Below are positions 31,451 through 41,039 of a stretch of 64,000 bases of DNA, piece after piece; within the stretch, counting starts at the first letter, position 1; each line of letters starts with the position of its first letter. The translations under genes were made by a program, and so were the position numbers. Source of the stretch: Shewanella aestuarii (GTDB taxonomy: Bacteria > Pseudomonadota > Gammaproteobacteria > Enterobacterales > Shewanellaceae); the NCBI RefSeq assembly GCF_011765625.1, contig NZ_CP050313.1, positions 3,158,501 through 3,222,500 of the forward strand, written 5' to 3'. The notes under the pieces were generated by a model. The model saw only the letters and a list, made by a program, of their open reading frames with translations, searched no databases and was not told the DNA's origin.

Positions 31451-32662
31451 ATGATGAATTTTGCTAAAGCTCCAATCACTACCGCGCTGCTATTTTCCTT
31501 AGTGTCTTTATCTGCTCATGCTAACACGCCTCAGCCGGATCCACGCCCAACGCCAAATCGTGCGCCAATGGTGACCCCGGATGCACCGAGTGTCGCAGCC
31601 AAAGCTTATGTATTAATGGATTATTATTCTGGTCGGGTTATCGCCGAAGAAAACGCTTATGAAAGCCTAAACCCAGCATCATTAACAAAAATGCTGACCA
31701 GTTATGTGATTGGCCATGAAGTAAAAGTCGGCAATATCTCTTTAGATGACGATGTGTTAATCACTAAAAATGCTTGGTCTAAAAATTTCCCTGACTCATC
31801 AAAAATGTTCATCGAAGTAGGCAAAACCGTCAAAGTTGCCGATTTAAACCGTGGGATTATCATTCAGTCGGGTAACGATGCCTGCGTAGCTATGGCTGAG
31901 CATATTGCCGGTACGGAAGACGCTTTTGTTGACTTAATGAATTCATGGGCCAAACAACTGGGCATGAACGACAGCTACTTTGAAAACTCACATGGCCTAG
32001 ATTCAGATAATCACAAAACCACTGCTTACGACATGGCAATTTTAGGGGCAGCTTTAATTCGTGATGTACCGGAAGAATATCGTGTTTATTCTGAAAAATC
32101 TTTCACTTACAACGGTATTAAGCAATACAACCGCAATGGTTTATTGTGGGATAACAGCTTAAATGTTGATGGCATTAAAACCGGCCATACTTCTGGTGCA
32201 GGTTATAACTTGGTCACATCAGCAACTCAAGACAACATGCGTCTAATCTCTGTTGTACTTGGTACAGCGAGTGAGTCAGCCCGTAAGGCTGAAAGCAAAA
32301 AGCTGCTTAACTATGGTTTCCGCTTTTTTGAAACCATCACGCCATACAAAGCTGGTGACACTTTTATCAGCCAAAAAATTTGGTACGGTGATGTTGAAAA
32401 CGTTGACCTAGGCTTAGTCACAGACACCCCCATTACCATTAATCGTGGTAAAGCCAAAGACTTACAAGCCAACTTTGAATTAACCAAACCGTTAACCGCA
32501 CCACTGGCTAAAGGTGAAACCGTTGGCCGTGTTTACTTCCAGTTAGATGGCAAAGACATCGCTCAGTTTCCACTTGTCACACTCAATACTGTTGAGGAAG
32601 GTAGCTGGATAAGTAAGTTAATGGACTATTTCAAACAAATGTTTGCTAGTTGGTTTGAATAA
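31451..32662 (+). CDS. dacA: D-alanyl-D-alanine carboxypeptidase (PBP5-type)
   Basis: 403 residues. Signal peptide ends at SAHA. The active-site triads are S77-L-T-K80 (NPASLTKM), SGN (IIIQSGNDA) and KTG (VDGIKTGHTSGAG). The C-terminal PBP5 domain ends in an amphipathic helix (SKLMDYFKQMFASWFE) that anchors it to the inner membrane. It trims pentapeptides of peptidoglycan. The adjacent ATG pair at 31451/31454 leaves the exact start open by one codon. Confidence 0.96.
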   Translation: MMNFAKAPITTALLFSLVSLSAHANTPQPDPRPTPNRAPMVTPDAPSVAAKAYVLMDYYSGRVIAEENAYESLNPASLTKMLTSYVIGHEVKVGNISLDDDVLITKNAWSKNFPDSSKMFIEVGKTVKVADLNRGIIIQSGNDACVAMAEHIAGTEDAFVDLMNSWAKQLGMNDSYFENSHGLDSDNHKTTAYDMAILGAALIRDVPEEYRVYSEKSFTYNGIKQYNRNGLLWDNSLNVDGIKTGHTSGAGYNLVTSATQDNMRLISVVLGTASESARKAESKKLLNYGFRFFETITPYKAGDTFISQKIWYGDVENVDLGLVTDTPITINRGKAKDLQANFELTKPLTAPLAKGETVGRVYFQLDGKDIAQFPLVTLNTVEEGSWISKLMDYFKQMFASWFE

Positions 32663-32714
32663 CTGAGTAATTTATTTCATCAAAATTTATTTATTTGATG
32701 AAAATCAATTTATT

Positions 32715-32746
32715 AAAGCCGCTTTAGTAAGCGGCTTTATTTTTTT
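32715..32746 (+). terminator. Rho-independent terminator after dacA
   Basis: A 10-bp stem AAAGCCGCTT / AAGCGGCTTT with loop TAGT, followed by TATTTTTTT. It lies about 50 bases past the dacA stop; a weaker AT-rich hairpin (32675-32703) precedes it. Confidence 0.93.
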
Positions 32747-32807
32747 CAAGTCAACACTGACTTGAATCAGGTATAATTGCCACCATATTAGTATTCACAA
32801 TACATAA

Positions 32808-33086
32808 ATGAGTAATCCGATGTTAGATACCAACTTTGATCAAGTCATGGACTTTCCACATTCATGTCCTTTTAAAGTCATTGGCGATGCCGATGATACC
32901 TTAGCCGATCGCGTTGTCGCTGTAGCACAACAACTTGCTCCAGGTGACTATGTGCCAACAGTAAAAGCATCAAGCAAAGGCAGCTATTACTCAGTAACAA
33001 TTCGAATTACTGTCACCAGCAAAGAGCATATTGAAAAAGCGTACATCGATCTTGCCGCTATTGAAGGTGTAAAACGCGTACTCTAA
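32808..33086 (+). CDS. ybeD: YbeD family protein (DUF493)
   Basis: 92 residues, or 88 from the in-frame ATG at 32820 that fits E. coli YbeD better. Ferredoxin-like small domain with the conserved [11 protein letters not shown] and [20 protein letters not shown]. It is always found between dacA and lipB, suggesting a link to lipoylation, but its role is unknown. Confidence 0.93.
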   Translation: MSNPMLDTNFDQVMDFPHSCPFKVIGDADDTLADRVVAVAQQLAPGDYVPTVKASSKGSYYSVTIRITVTSKEHIEKAYIDLAAIEGVKRVL

Positions 33087-33110
33087 TTCCAAAAATATCT
33101 TCAGAACAAT

Positions 33111-33137
33111 AAAACTTGAGTATAATACTCAAGTTTT
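33111..33137 (+). terminator. 27-base perfect palindrome between ybeD and lipB, with TATAAT at its centre
   Basis: Two 13-base arms (33111-33123 and 33125-33137) are perfect inverted repeats, starting AAAA and ending TTTT, so the RNA forms a terminator-like hairpin. Only 5 of 13 pairs are GC. The centre carries a perfect TATAAT (33121-33126), so the same DNA may also be the lipB -10 box. Which use is real cannot be settled from sequence. Confidence 0.55.
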
Positions 33138-33182
33138 ATTGTATACCTGTTGAACATAACAACCTTAGGGGAGACGTTGCCC

Positions 33183-33833
33183 TTGCAACCACAAACTTTG
33201 CACATCCGCCATCTTGGACTACAAAACTATGAATCTGTGTGGCATGCCATGCAGGAATACACGGACAACCGTGATAGTGACAGCCAAGATGAGTTGTGGG
33301 TAGTTGAACATCCGCCAGTGTTCACTCAAGGCCAAGCGGGTAAAAGCGAGCATATTCTAAACCCCGGCGACATCCCCGTTATTCAAGTTGATCGTGGTGG
33401 TCAAGTTACCTATCACGGCCCTGGACAACTAGTGGTCTATCCACTTATCGACATCAAGCGCAATAAACTTGGCGTCAGGCAATTAGTGAATAACATCGAG
33501 CAATGCATTATCAATATGCTAGCTCAGTACGATATATCAGCCTACGCTAAAGCCGATGCTCCTGGCGTATATGTGCAAGAGCGCAAAATAGCCTCACTTG
33601 GATTACGTATTCGTAAAGGTTGTTCGTTTCATGGCATGGCACTGAATGTGGATATGGATTTAGCGCCATTTCAACGCATCAACCCATGTGGTTACGCCGG
33701 TCTTGAAATGGTGCAATGCAAAGCATTAGGCGGCCCGCAAACCGTATTAGAAGCTGGCGAAAAATTAGTACAAACCTTTAGCCAAGTTATGGGCTACCTA
33801 CAACTTGAACATCATCAAGGATTAGCAAAATAA
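33183..33833 (+). CDS. lipB: Octanoyl-[acyl-carrier-protein]:protein octanoyltransferase LipB
   Basis: Transfers octanoate from ACP to lipoyl domains. Motifs are [35 protein letters not shown], the catalytic Lys in [10 protein letters not shown] and the catalytic Cys in [11 protein letters not shown] chose the TTG at 33183: AGGGGAG lies nine bases upstream and the protein then starts as in relatives ([12 protein letters not shown]). TTG codons at 33150 and 33177 are alternatives. Its stop overlaps the lipA start by one base. Confidence 0.94.
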   Translation: MQPQTLHIRHLGLQNYESVWHAMQEYTDNRDSDSQDELWVVEHPPVFTQGQAGKSEHILNPGDIPVIQVDRGGQVTYHGPGQLVVYPLIDIKRNKLGVRQLVNNIEQCIINMLAQYDISAYAKADAPGVYVQERKIASLGLRIRKGCSFHGMALNVDMDLAPFQRINPCGYAGLEMVQCKALGGPQTVLEAGEKLVQTFSQVMGYLQLEHHQGLAK

Positions 33834-34798
33834 TGAATAGGCCTGAAAGATTACAACCAGGTGTAAAATTACGTGATGCAGATAAAGTGTCACGTATACC
33901 TGTCAAAATTGTTCCCTCAGAGCGCGAAACCATGTTGCGCAAACCGGATTGGTTACGCGTAAAGCTCCCCGCATCTAACCAGCGAATTCTTGATATCAAA
34001 TCAGCACTGCGCAAAAACGGTTTACATTCGGTATGTGAAGAGGCCTCTTGCCCTAACTTAGCGGAATGTTTTAATCATGGTACTGCAACTTTTATGATTT
34101 TAGGTGCCATTTGTACTCGCCGCTGTCCATTTTGCGATGTAGCCCATGGCCGCCCTTTAAAACCTGATGTACAAGAACCTAAAAAACTGGCTCAAACCAT
34201 TGCCGACATGAAGCTAAAATATGTGGTTATCACTTCAGTAGACCGTGATGATTTACGTGACGGCGGAGCTCAGCATTTTGCTGACTGTATTCGTGAAATC
34301 CGTATTCTAAATCCAGATATAAAAATTGAGATTTTAGTACCGGATTTTCGTGGTCGTATTGATGCCGCACTAGACATCTTAGCCACCGAGCCACCTGATG
34401 TATTCAATCACAACCTTGAAACTGCACCAAAACATTACCGAAAAGCGCGACCAGGAGCTAACTACCAATGGTCGTTAGATCTATTGAAAAAGTTTAAAGA
34501 CCGTCATCCCAATGTACCGACTAAATCGGGCTTAATGATGGGCTTAGGTGAAACCAATGAAGAAATCGCGGATGTATTACGTGATTTGCGAGCGCATAAT
34601 GTTGAAATGCTAACGTTAGGGCAATATCTACAGCCAAGTAAATTTCATTTACCGGTTGAGCGTTATGTACCACCTGCAGAGTTTGATGAGTTAAAAGCCT
34701 TAGCAGACGAGCTTGGCTTTACCCATGCAGCCTGTGGCCCACTTGTTCGTTCAAGCTACCATGCCGATCTGCAAGCACAAGGTAAAGAAGTTAAATAA
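33833..34798 (+). CDS. lipA: Lipoyl synthase
   Basis: 321 residues. Radical SAM enzyme with both clusters: auxiliary [12 protein letters not shown] and SAM-binding CTRRCPFC. The conserved serine ligand is in LVRSSYHAD near the C-terminus. It inserts two sulfurs into octanoyl groups. It is translationally coupled to lipB (TAATG) and followed by a strong terminator. Confidence 0.98.
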   Translation: MNRPERLQPGVKLRDADKVSRIPVKIVPSERETMLRKPDWLRVKLPASNQRILDIKSALRKNGLHSVCEEASCPNLAECFNHGTATFMILGAICTRRCPFCDVAHGRPLKPDVQEPKKLAQTIADMKLKYVVITSVDRDDLRDGGAQHFADCIREIRILNPDIKIEILVPDFRGRIDAALDILATEPPDVFNHNLETAPKHYRKARPGANYQWSLDLLKKFKDRHPNVPTKSGLMMGLGETNEEIADVLRDLRAHNVEMLTLGQYLQPSKFHLPVERYVPPAEFDELKALADELGFTHAACGPLVRSSYHADLQAQGKEVK

Positions 34799-34822
34799 CG
34801 CTTTACTGGCTGCAACCTCAAT

Positions 34823-34851
34823 AAAAACGGCGCGAATAAGCGCCGTTTTTT
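34823..34851 (+). terminator. Rho-independent terminator after lipA
   Basis: Stem ACGGCGC / GCGCCGT extended by A5/T5 pairs, six-base loop, and T run. About 30 bases after the lipA stop. Confidence 0.93.
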
Positions 34852-35076
34852 ATTAAAAAGCCATTAACACATCACCCCAAAGCAAACACAAAAATCAAAC
34901 ACAGCCTCATCAACAGCCCAACTCACCTTTAACAGCAATTTTAAATAACTCATTAAAAAAGCCAGCCAATACTCATACTGAGATCATGATCGCTATGCAA
35001 ATTAATGTTCATGATAAACTCCGCCGCCATACAGTTGAGAGTAATTCCTATTCAGATTTGAGAAAGGCTAGCGATA

Positions 35077-37401
35077 ATGAAACAGCTTCCATTAACCATG
35101 ATCAGTGCAGCCATTGCTGCGATATTAGCGCCAAGCGCAATAGCCCAAGAAAAACCAGCTGATGTCACTGCGGCAAAAGAAACAAACCAACAAAATTCAT
35201 CAAATATTGACGCTATCCTTGCCAATGAAAAGTTAAATATCGTTAACAACTTCCATGATGTTATTGTGATATCTGGCTCACGAATGGAACAAACCTTGGA
35301 CGAAGTCGCTGGCAGTGTCGTAGTCATAGATGAAGAAGCCATTGCACGTAACATGAGCACAGACTTTGCCACCTTATTTAGAACAGAATCCGCAGTGGAT
35401 GTTAAAGGTGGTGCAGGTAAGCCGAGCTCAGTCACCATTCGTGGTATTGGTGGCAACCGTGTGATGATGGTAAAAGACGGCGTAAGGGTAAATAACCAGT
35501 ACGCCTCACCACTTGGCCCAGGTGCAGAAGGGACAGGCCGTGGTTTAACTGAGGTTGAAGGGTTAAAGCAAGTAGAAGTGCTTAAAGCTGCAGCATCAAC
35601 TATGTACGGCTCTGACGCATTAGGCGGCGTGATGGTTATGACCACTAAAGACGCGGACGATTACCTTGCGGGTCAAGACTATTATTTTTCAGCTAATGCT
35701 GGCTACACTGGCATGAACAACGAATTCAACGGTGGCTTTACCAGCGCATTTAGCCAAGGCAACTTTGACAACCTTGTCAGTTATCAACGCCGTCAAGGTG
35801 AAGAGCAACAAAACTACAGCAACACCTTGCCTGACAGTGATCTTGTTACCGATAGCGTATTACTGAAAAGTAAATATCACTTTAATGACGACACCAATTT
35901 ACAGTTAACGGTTGACTACTTAACCCAACAATTAGACCGTTGGGAGCAAAAGCCACACAAAACCGACCCAAGCAAAGACACCTCAATTGATTATGATCGT
36001 AAAACAGATGCCTTAAATACGTCATTGCGTTTGCGTTCAACTAAAGAGCGCGTAGTACACGATAACGTCGACTTTGTTCTTTATTATGGTCAAACAGATC
36101 AAAGTGAAAAGCGTAACTACTTCAATGGTATTTCAGCACCCGATCGCGAAATCAGCCAAAAACGCGACTACCAATTTAATGAATATCGATTTGGTTTTGC
36201 CAGTACTTTTAGTAAAGCATTATCGTTAACCGGCCATGACCATAATATTATTTATGGTGTGGATATTGAGCAATCAAAAATGAGCCGCCCACGTGATTAT
36301 CAACAGCTTGACGATAATGGCAACTGGATACCCTCTGACACAGATACTTTCTCGTTTGCAGATACTAAAAGCTTACGAGCAGGCGCTTTTGTACAAGACG
36401 ACATTACCTTTTTAGACGGGAAACTAAACGCTATATTAGGTTTACGTTACGACTACTTTAAAAACACCCCAGATCAACATCAAGCTGAAGATGCAGGACG
36501 AGATCCGGCCGACTTTGCCGCAATGAGCGATGGCTTTTGGTCCCCCAAAGCAGGCCTTGTATATCACATTACCAATAACGTGAATGTGTATACCCAATAT
36601 GCATATGGCTACAAAATGCCAACCCCAGACCAAAAGTGGGGTGAGCTAGAAGTTAAAGATGGCGCAATGCCATTTCCTGTGCTCATTCAAGCAAACTACG
36701 ATTTAGAATCAGAGTCTAGCCATACAATCGAGTTAGGCGTTCGGGGACACCATGGTGACACTCAGTACGAACTGACCACCTTTTATACCCAAGCTGATGA
36801 CTACATTGATTGGGAATTTGTCGGTTGTAGTGGTAATGGCCTTATAGGCTGCATATTACCTCGCTCATTAGAGTACCGCTATATCAACTACGATAAAGTG
36901 ACCCTTTACGGCGCAGAAGCCTCATTCCGTCAGTGGATTGGCAGCGATGTTGAAGTATGGGCTAATGTGGCCTACACCCATGGGGAAGATCAAGATGGTA
37001 ATTACCTGAATACCGTCAGCCCATTAAAAGGTAACATTGGTGCCAATTACCACACTTATCTTGGTAATACCGAGTTAGACTTGGGGCTTACCGTGCGTTT
37101 TGCCGATAAAATGGATCGCACCACCGACTTAGATATCTTCCCTATTGCTATGCCTAATATGGATTTCAATGAAGTATTTAACACCTCAGGTTATGCGGTT
37201 ACCGACTTAACCGCTAATCTTCGAATTAATGATAACTGGGGCGTGCGTTTCGGAGTATTTAACGTGTTTGATAAAGAATACATTGAATACGCGGATGTGG
37301 CAGGCCAATCCAAATTCTTAATGGGCTCATTAGGCGTCACTGAAGAAACCTATTCACAGCCAGGACGCTACTTTAACATTAAACTTAACTACACGTTTTA
37401 A
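35077..37401 (+). CDS. TonB-dependent receptor, hemoglobin/heme receptor type
   Basis: 774 residues. Signal peptide ends near residue 23 (SAIA). A TonB box-like DVIVISGSR, then a plug with RGIGGNRVMMVKDGVRVNNQY and ASTMYGSDALGGVMVMTTKD, then a 22-strand barrel ending in the C-terminal aromatic YFNIKLNYTF. The plug wording is that of the hemoglobin/transferrin/lactoferrin receptor family, so heme or hemoprotein iron is the likely ligand. No heme transport genes or convincing Fur box were seen beside it. It has its own terminator and appears monocistronic. Confidence 0.82.
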   Translation: MKQLPLTMISAAIAAILAPSAIAQEKPADVTAAKETNQQNSSNIDAILANEKLNIVNNFHDVIVISGSRMEQTLDEVAGSVVVIDEEAIARNMSTDFATLFRTESAVDVKGGAGKPSSVTIRGIGGNRVMMVKDGVRVNNQYASPLGPGAEGTGRGLTEVEGLKQVEVLKAAASTMYGSDALGGVMVMTTKDADDYLAGQDYYFSANAGYTGMNNEFNGGFTSAFSQGNFDNLVSYQRRQGEEQQNYSNTLPDSDLVTDSVLLKSKYHFNDDTNLQLTVDYLTQQLDRWEQKPHKTDPSKDTSIDYDRKTDALNTSLRLRSTKERVVHDNVDFVLYYGQTDQSEKRNYFNGISAPDREISQKRDYQFNEYRFGFASTFSKALSLTGHDHNIIYGVDIEQSKMSRPRDYQQLDDNGNWIPSDTDTFSFADTKSLRAGAFVQDDITFLDGKLNAILGLRYDYFKNTPDQHQAEDAGRDPADFAAMSDGFWSPKAGLVYHITNNVNVYTQYAYGYKMPTPDQKWGELEVKDGAMPFPVLIQANYDLESESSHTIELGVRGHHGDTQYELTTFYTQADDYIDWEFVGCSGNGLIGCILPRSLEYRYINYDKVTLYGAEASFRQWIGSDVEVWANVAYTHGEDQDGNYLNTVSPLKGNIGANYHTYLGNTELDLGLTVRFADKMDRTTDLDIFPIAMPNMDFNEVFNTSGYAVTDLTANLRINDNWGVRFGVFNVFDKEYIEYADVAGQSKFLMGSLGVTEETYSQPGRYFNIKLNYTF

Positions 37402-37422
37402 TTGATAAAATAGCAACTTAAT

Positions 37423-37458
37423 AAAAAAAGGTCAGCGCATATTGCACTGACCTTTTTT
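37423..37458 (+). terminator. Rho-independent terminator after the TonB receptor gene
   Basis: Stem GGTCAG / CTGACC extended by A7/T6 and by an inner GC pair region with one mismatch, then TTTTTT. It lies 20 bases after the stop and is symmetric enough to act both ways. Confidence 0.9.
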
Positions 37459-37585
37459 ATTAAACGGTTTTTTTCTATTTAACTGTAGAGTAATTAAAAA
37501 TGTTAATGCGTATATAAGGCAAATGCTTATTTTTCTGTGAAATCCAAGTTTAAATATAAATTCGTAACGTAAACTTACAAACAGC

Positions 37586-38053
37586 TCACAAACTTAAGTC
37601 CATTAAAATGGCATCTTCTCGACCATCATCAAGCGGGTAATACCCTTTACGCCTACCGCTTTCAACAAATCCAGCTTGTTGATATAACCCCATTGCTGCG
37701 CAATTCGATTGACGCACTTCCAGCATTACAACAACTGCATCAGCCACTTTTGCCTGAGCAATTAACTCAGTGAGTAATTGCTTACCTAAACCACGGCCTT
37801 GAGCTGTTGGGGCAACGCAAATATCCAATAATGTTACTTCATCAATAATTTGCTGCACAATTGAAAAGCCCAATAACTCATCGGCGGCATAAATTCCCTG
37901 CACACGATACAAATGACCAAAGCAATCTTCAAGATTTGCCAAACTCATAGGGTGGGAATGCACTAACGATTCAATCCTGAACATCGCCGGAGCATCATCA
38001 ACAGACAGACTGCGAATTTCAAATGGAATTGCAGAAGTGATAAGTGCTGACAT
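37586..38053 (-). CDS. rimI: Ribosomal protein S18 alanine N-acetyltransferase RimI
   Basis: 155 residues of the GNAT fold. The acetyl-CoA loop is VAPTAQGRGLGKQLLTELI, followed by LEVRQSNCAAMGLYQQAGF and a C-terminal YPLDDGREDAILMDL, all RimI-like. It acetylates the N-terminus of S18. It lies 56 bases downstream of holD, the same pairing as in E. coli. Confidence 0.92.
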   Translation of the reverse strand: MSALITSAIPFEIRSLSVDDAPAMFRIESLVHSHPMSLANLEDCFGHLYRVQGIYAADELLGFSIVQQIIDEVTLLDICVAPTAQGRGLGKQLLTELIAQAKVADAVVVMLEVRQSNCAAMGLYQQAGFVESGRRKGYYPLDDGREDAILMDLSL

Positions 38054-38109
38054 AGCTTGAGAAACACCTTAAGAAATAAAAAGTTATGGGTAAAACGAAC
38101 AAAAACAAC

Positions 38110-38454
38110 TTAAGCGACTTTATTGCGATGCTGACAAATCTGTTGCCAGAGTTGACGTTTTTCATCAGCCGATTGAATCACTTCTGATAGCGGCGCGCTG
38201 ACCAACCAGGCGACTCGAGGACGCATTTTAACCTTGCGCATATCCCACACGACTTGCGGCCCCTTGAGTAACTCACAATCAAAATCACATTGCTCCGGCA
38301 ACACATCCAGCAATGCTAACACTTGCTCAATAAAGCCTTGTTCTGATAAATCGGCGTCTACGTCATGCAGCACTAAATACGGCTTACCCGGTTTATCGGC
38401 ACTACGCCAGCGAGTGATGTTCATAGCATCAAGGTAGGCAGCTTTATCTATCAT
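38110..38454 (-). CDS. holD: DNA polymerase III psi subunit
   Basis: 114 residues, shorter than E. coli HolD. The N-terminal YLDAMNITRWR matches the psi segment that binds the gamma complex, and the C-terminal LWQQICQHRNKV matches the E. coli end. Psi joins chi to the clamp loader. Similarity is low overall, as is usual for this gene; the rimI neighbour supports the call. Confidence 0.82.
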   Translation of the reverse strand: MIDKAAYLDAMNITRWRSADKPGKPYLVLHDVDADLSEQGFIEQVLALLDVLPEQCDFDCELLKGPQVVWDMRKVKMRPRVAWLVSAPLSEVIQSADEKRQLWQQICQHRNKVA

Positions 38455-38799
38455 AGTGAGTTATTGGTTTTTCGTTGAGGTTGCAACAGAATAGCAGTTT
38501 ACCTAAGAGGAAGGAAAAAAACTTCGCTTTTACGCTGCAAATACCAACCCATAGAATAGGTTGAGGCACTAATAAAAGTACACTGTTAGACACTTGCAAG
38601 CATCTAAATTTAACAGTGCAAACACCTTGGCTTAAGACTAAACAATTAAGCTATGTAGGTGCTAACTAATGAGCTGTCGTTATGATTTTTAATTAATAAA
38701 GGGAAATTCTCCCTCCAAAACTTGTTTGGGTAAAGATGTTCACGCCAATTATCGCAATTTTTTGTTTTCTCATAACCCAGAGCCAGTTTTAGGTGAGTA
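38455..38799 (+). other. Intergenic stretch without a recognisable gene
   Basis: 345 bases between the start of holD and the end of the cupin gene. AT-rich, with stops in all frames. No tRNA, hairpin terminator or repeat stood out; it presumably holds the holD promoter. Confidence 0.6.
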
Positions 38800-39135
38800 T
38801 TACTTTAAAAAATCTTCTCTTGATGGTGAAAATACATCTAATAAAATATTTTCATCGTCTAACGCTATCGCACCATGCTCAAAGTGTTTACGCGCAATAT
38901 AAGCGTCCCCCGCTTTTAAGATTTGCTTTTCACCATTGATCTGCGCTTCAAAACGACCTTTAGCAACATAACCAATTTGGTCATGAATTTCATGAGTATG
39001 TGGTTTGCCTTCAGCGCCCTTTTCAAAACTCAAGTGCACCATCATTAAATCATCGGTAAAACCAACAATTTTACGCTTGATACCTTGGTCCACTTGTTCC
39101 CATTCGTGTTCATCAGCTTTAAAAAATACATTCAT
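38800..39135 (-). CDS. KdgF-like cupin protein (unsaturated uronate metabolism)
   Basis: 111 residues, one cupin barrel. Putative metal ligands are H46, H48, Q53 and H87 (PHTHEIHDQIG and HFEHGAI). The wording GIKRKIVGFTDDLMMVHLSFEKGAEG and LLDVFSPSREDFL is that of KdgF, which promotes ring opening of 4,5-unsaturated uronates from pectin or alginate. A generic cupin remains possible. No pectinase or alginate lyase is in the window. The GntR/FCD gene to the right is of a type often found in uronate loci. Confidence 0.75.
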   Translation of the reverse strand: MNVFFKADEHEWEQVDQGIKRKIVGFTDDLMMVHLSFEKGAEGKPHTHEIHDQIGYVAKGRFEAQINGEKQILKAGDAYIARKHFEHGAIALDDENILLDVFSPSREDFLK

Positions 39136-39942
39136 TGTGCTACTCCAAAAACGTTATAAGCGTTGCTAATCGTCTATATTGTTTTATCATAATGCTTACA
39201 ATTAATTTGTAATACAAGATATTATTTATGTGCAGTATATCAACTAATCTTTTATCCGCCCAAAGTCGCTGACAGATAGACTATATAACGGAATGCCTTG
39301 CCGCCAATTAATCAAGCCGAATGTGATCAGCTTCATTTTCTAGTAGGATTATATACAACCATTACAAATATTGTATTACTTTATACCAAATACACTAAAT
39401 TCAAGACTGCAAAAAAGGTGAACAGACCTATAGCAACGCAACCTATATTGCTTACTGAAGCCGAAATCGAAACAGGTGAAGAAATCATGCCCTAAGGGGC
39501 GCAACAAAACCCGCTTGACCCAGCCGCTAATCATTCATGACAAACTCTAATCATGAAAAACAGCAATGCAAGTTAAATCGCTAGCCGTGGTAAGCAAAAT
39601 CGCCAAGATACTGTTTATACCAATCGTAAACATTTAGCTTGATATGAAATTAGCATTACCTACACCACAAAAGTATTACTAAGATAAAAAATCAATATCA
39701 TTAACTTAAGTTCAAGTACGAACAAGGGGAAGCTAATCGTCTGGCGAGTAAGTCTTGCCACATACTAGATGCTTATTATTTGTTCAAAAATAGAATGGCA
39801 AGTAAGGTTGGCTTTTGATAATACAAATATAAAGACAAGTCAGCATCCGTCTCTTTTTGAATAATTAATACCTATTTTCAGTACTTTTCATCAGTATTTA
39901 TCATGTTATATTACCGCCATAACTCTCAATATTTGCGATAAT
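39136..39942 (+). other. 807-base stretch without a convincing gene
   Basis: Only a 65-codon frame from a TTG (39298-39495) is present. It lacks a ribosome site and has no recognisable domain, though its last 15 codons look protein-like and could be the tail of a lost gene. The right end presumably carries the promoters of the GntR gene. No hairpin terminator, tRNA or mobile element was seen. The length suggests past gene loss. Confidence 0.5.
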
Positions 39943-40656
39943 ATGTCTAATCAATTTAGTTCTATTTCAGGCTCTAAACGCAGTTTACATTTGCATGTTG
40001 CACGTGAAATTGCTCGCGCAATCCTTTCCGGCGAATTACCCCAGGGTGATATTATTCCGGGAGAGATGGCGCTTTGTGAGCAATTTGGCATTAGCCGCAC
40101 AGCGTTAAGGGAAGCTGTAAAATTACTAACCTCAAAAGGCTTACTACAATCTCGTCCCAAAATAGGCACTCGTGTAGTTGAGAAAAAGTACTGGAATTTT
40201 CTTGATCCACAACTCATTGAATGGATGGAAGGCATTACTGATGTTAAAGAATTCTACGCGCAATTTTTAGGGTTTCGCCGAGCCATTGAACCTGAAGCTT
40301 GTGCTTTAGCCGCACAAAATGCCACGGTAGAACAACGTAAAGAATTATCAGCAGTTTTCCAGAAAATGTGTGAACTCGATGCCGCACCAGCGCTTGATAT
40401 TCAAGGTTGGATTAAAATTGATATAGAATTCCATCGGTTAATTTTCTTTTCAACAGGTAATGACTTCTATCTGCCGTTTGGCAATATTCTCACCACTATC
40501 TTTGAAAACTTTTTTGCTCATGCATCACAAGAAGGTGGGACTTGTTTAAATGAACACAGAAACATTTATGAAGCGATTATGGCAGGCAATGTAGACAAAG
40601 CCCGTGAAGCCTCACGAAAACACCTTTTATCAATGTCCCATGATCTAACCAGCTAA
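39943..40656 (+). CDS. GntR-family transcription regulator, FadR/FCD subgroup
   Basis: 237 residues. The N-terminal winged helix-turn-helix has IPGEMALCEQFGISRTALREAVKLLTSKGLLQSRPKIGTRV at about residues 38-77. An all-helical FCD ligand domain follows, with likely metal-binding acid and histidines (FHRLIFF, HASQE, HRNIYEAI). Such proteins sense sugar acids or organic acids; DgoR/UxuR-type wording (WNFLDPQLIEWMEGI) suggests a sugar acid. It stands alone, with a terminator behind it. The target genes are not evident nearby. Confidence 0.87.
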   Translation: MSNQFSSISGSKRSLHLHVAREIARAILSGELPQGDIIPGEMALCEQFGISRTALREAVKLLTSKGLLQSRPKIGTRVVEKKYWNFLDPQLIEWMEGITDVKEFYAQFLGFRRAIEPEACALAAQNATVEQRKELSAVFQKMCELDAAPALDIQGWIKIDIEFHRLIFFSTGNDFYLPFGNILTTIFENFFAHASQEGGTCLNEHRNIYEAIMAGNVDKAREASRKHLLSMSHDLTS

Positions 40657-40673
40657 TTTTAAAAGTAGATCAT

Positions 40674-40701
40674 AAAAACACCGCCAACTGGCGGTGTTTT
40701 T
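40674..40701 (+). terminator. Rho-independent terminator after the GntR gene
   Basis: Stem CACCGCCA / TGGCGGTG (40679-40686 with 40689-40696) extended by A5/T5, with a very tight loop. It lies 18 bases after the stop. Confidence 0.9.
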
Positions 40702-40704
40702 GTA

Positions 40705-41039
40705 TGACAAAGTAAGGCGGATAAGGTTAAATTGTTTCTGCTTGAGCTTCTTTGCCGCTCTCAACTTTATCATCAACCGCTTTCGCACAGCTAATAGTAA
40801 CTGCCATAATGATGACCATTTACATAAAGTCAGATCGGACGACCATAGGCTGAACCATGATGGAGCAAGCCATTGACCATGGCCACATTTGATAATAGCG
40901 CTACAGCACACACTTAACAAAAAGCTATTTCTCACCGTCAACACACCTATAGTTAGGATATTGAAATACTGTTATGGCATGCATCTAAGTGGATTTATAT
41001 TACAATAAAACAAATATAAGATATGTGTCTATTGGTGTG
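40705..41039 (-). other. Intergenic stretch with a possible 3' end of a decayed gene
   Basis: On the minus strand, a frame ending in TAA at 40727 reads MVIIMAVTISCAKAVDDKV and then a Glu/Lys/Ala tail. This looks like the end of a membrane permease: a hydrophobic helix, then a charged tail. Upstream of it the frame is stopped by TAA near 40817. Stops occur in the other frames as well. I cannot name the ancestor, and the reading may be chance. Confidence 0.3.

Noticed and set aside
34950..35040. Possible Fur box before the TonB receptor.
   Set aside because: The AT-rich stretches match the 19-base consensus poorly in both halves.
39298..39495. A 65-codon frame from a TTG in the 807-base gap.
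   Set aside because: No ribosome site, no family resemblance and atypical composition; at most the tail of a lost gene.
40645..40944. A 99-codon minus-strand open frame.
   Set aside because: It reads through the GntR terminator and the composition (Trp/Cys/Leu-rich) is that of an out-of-frame reading.
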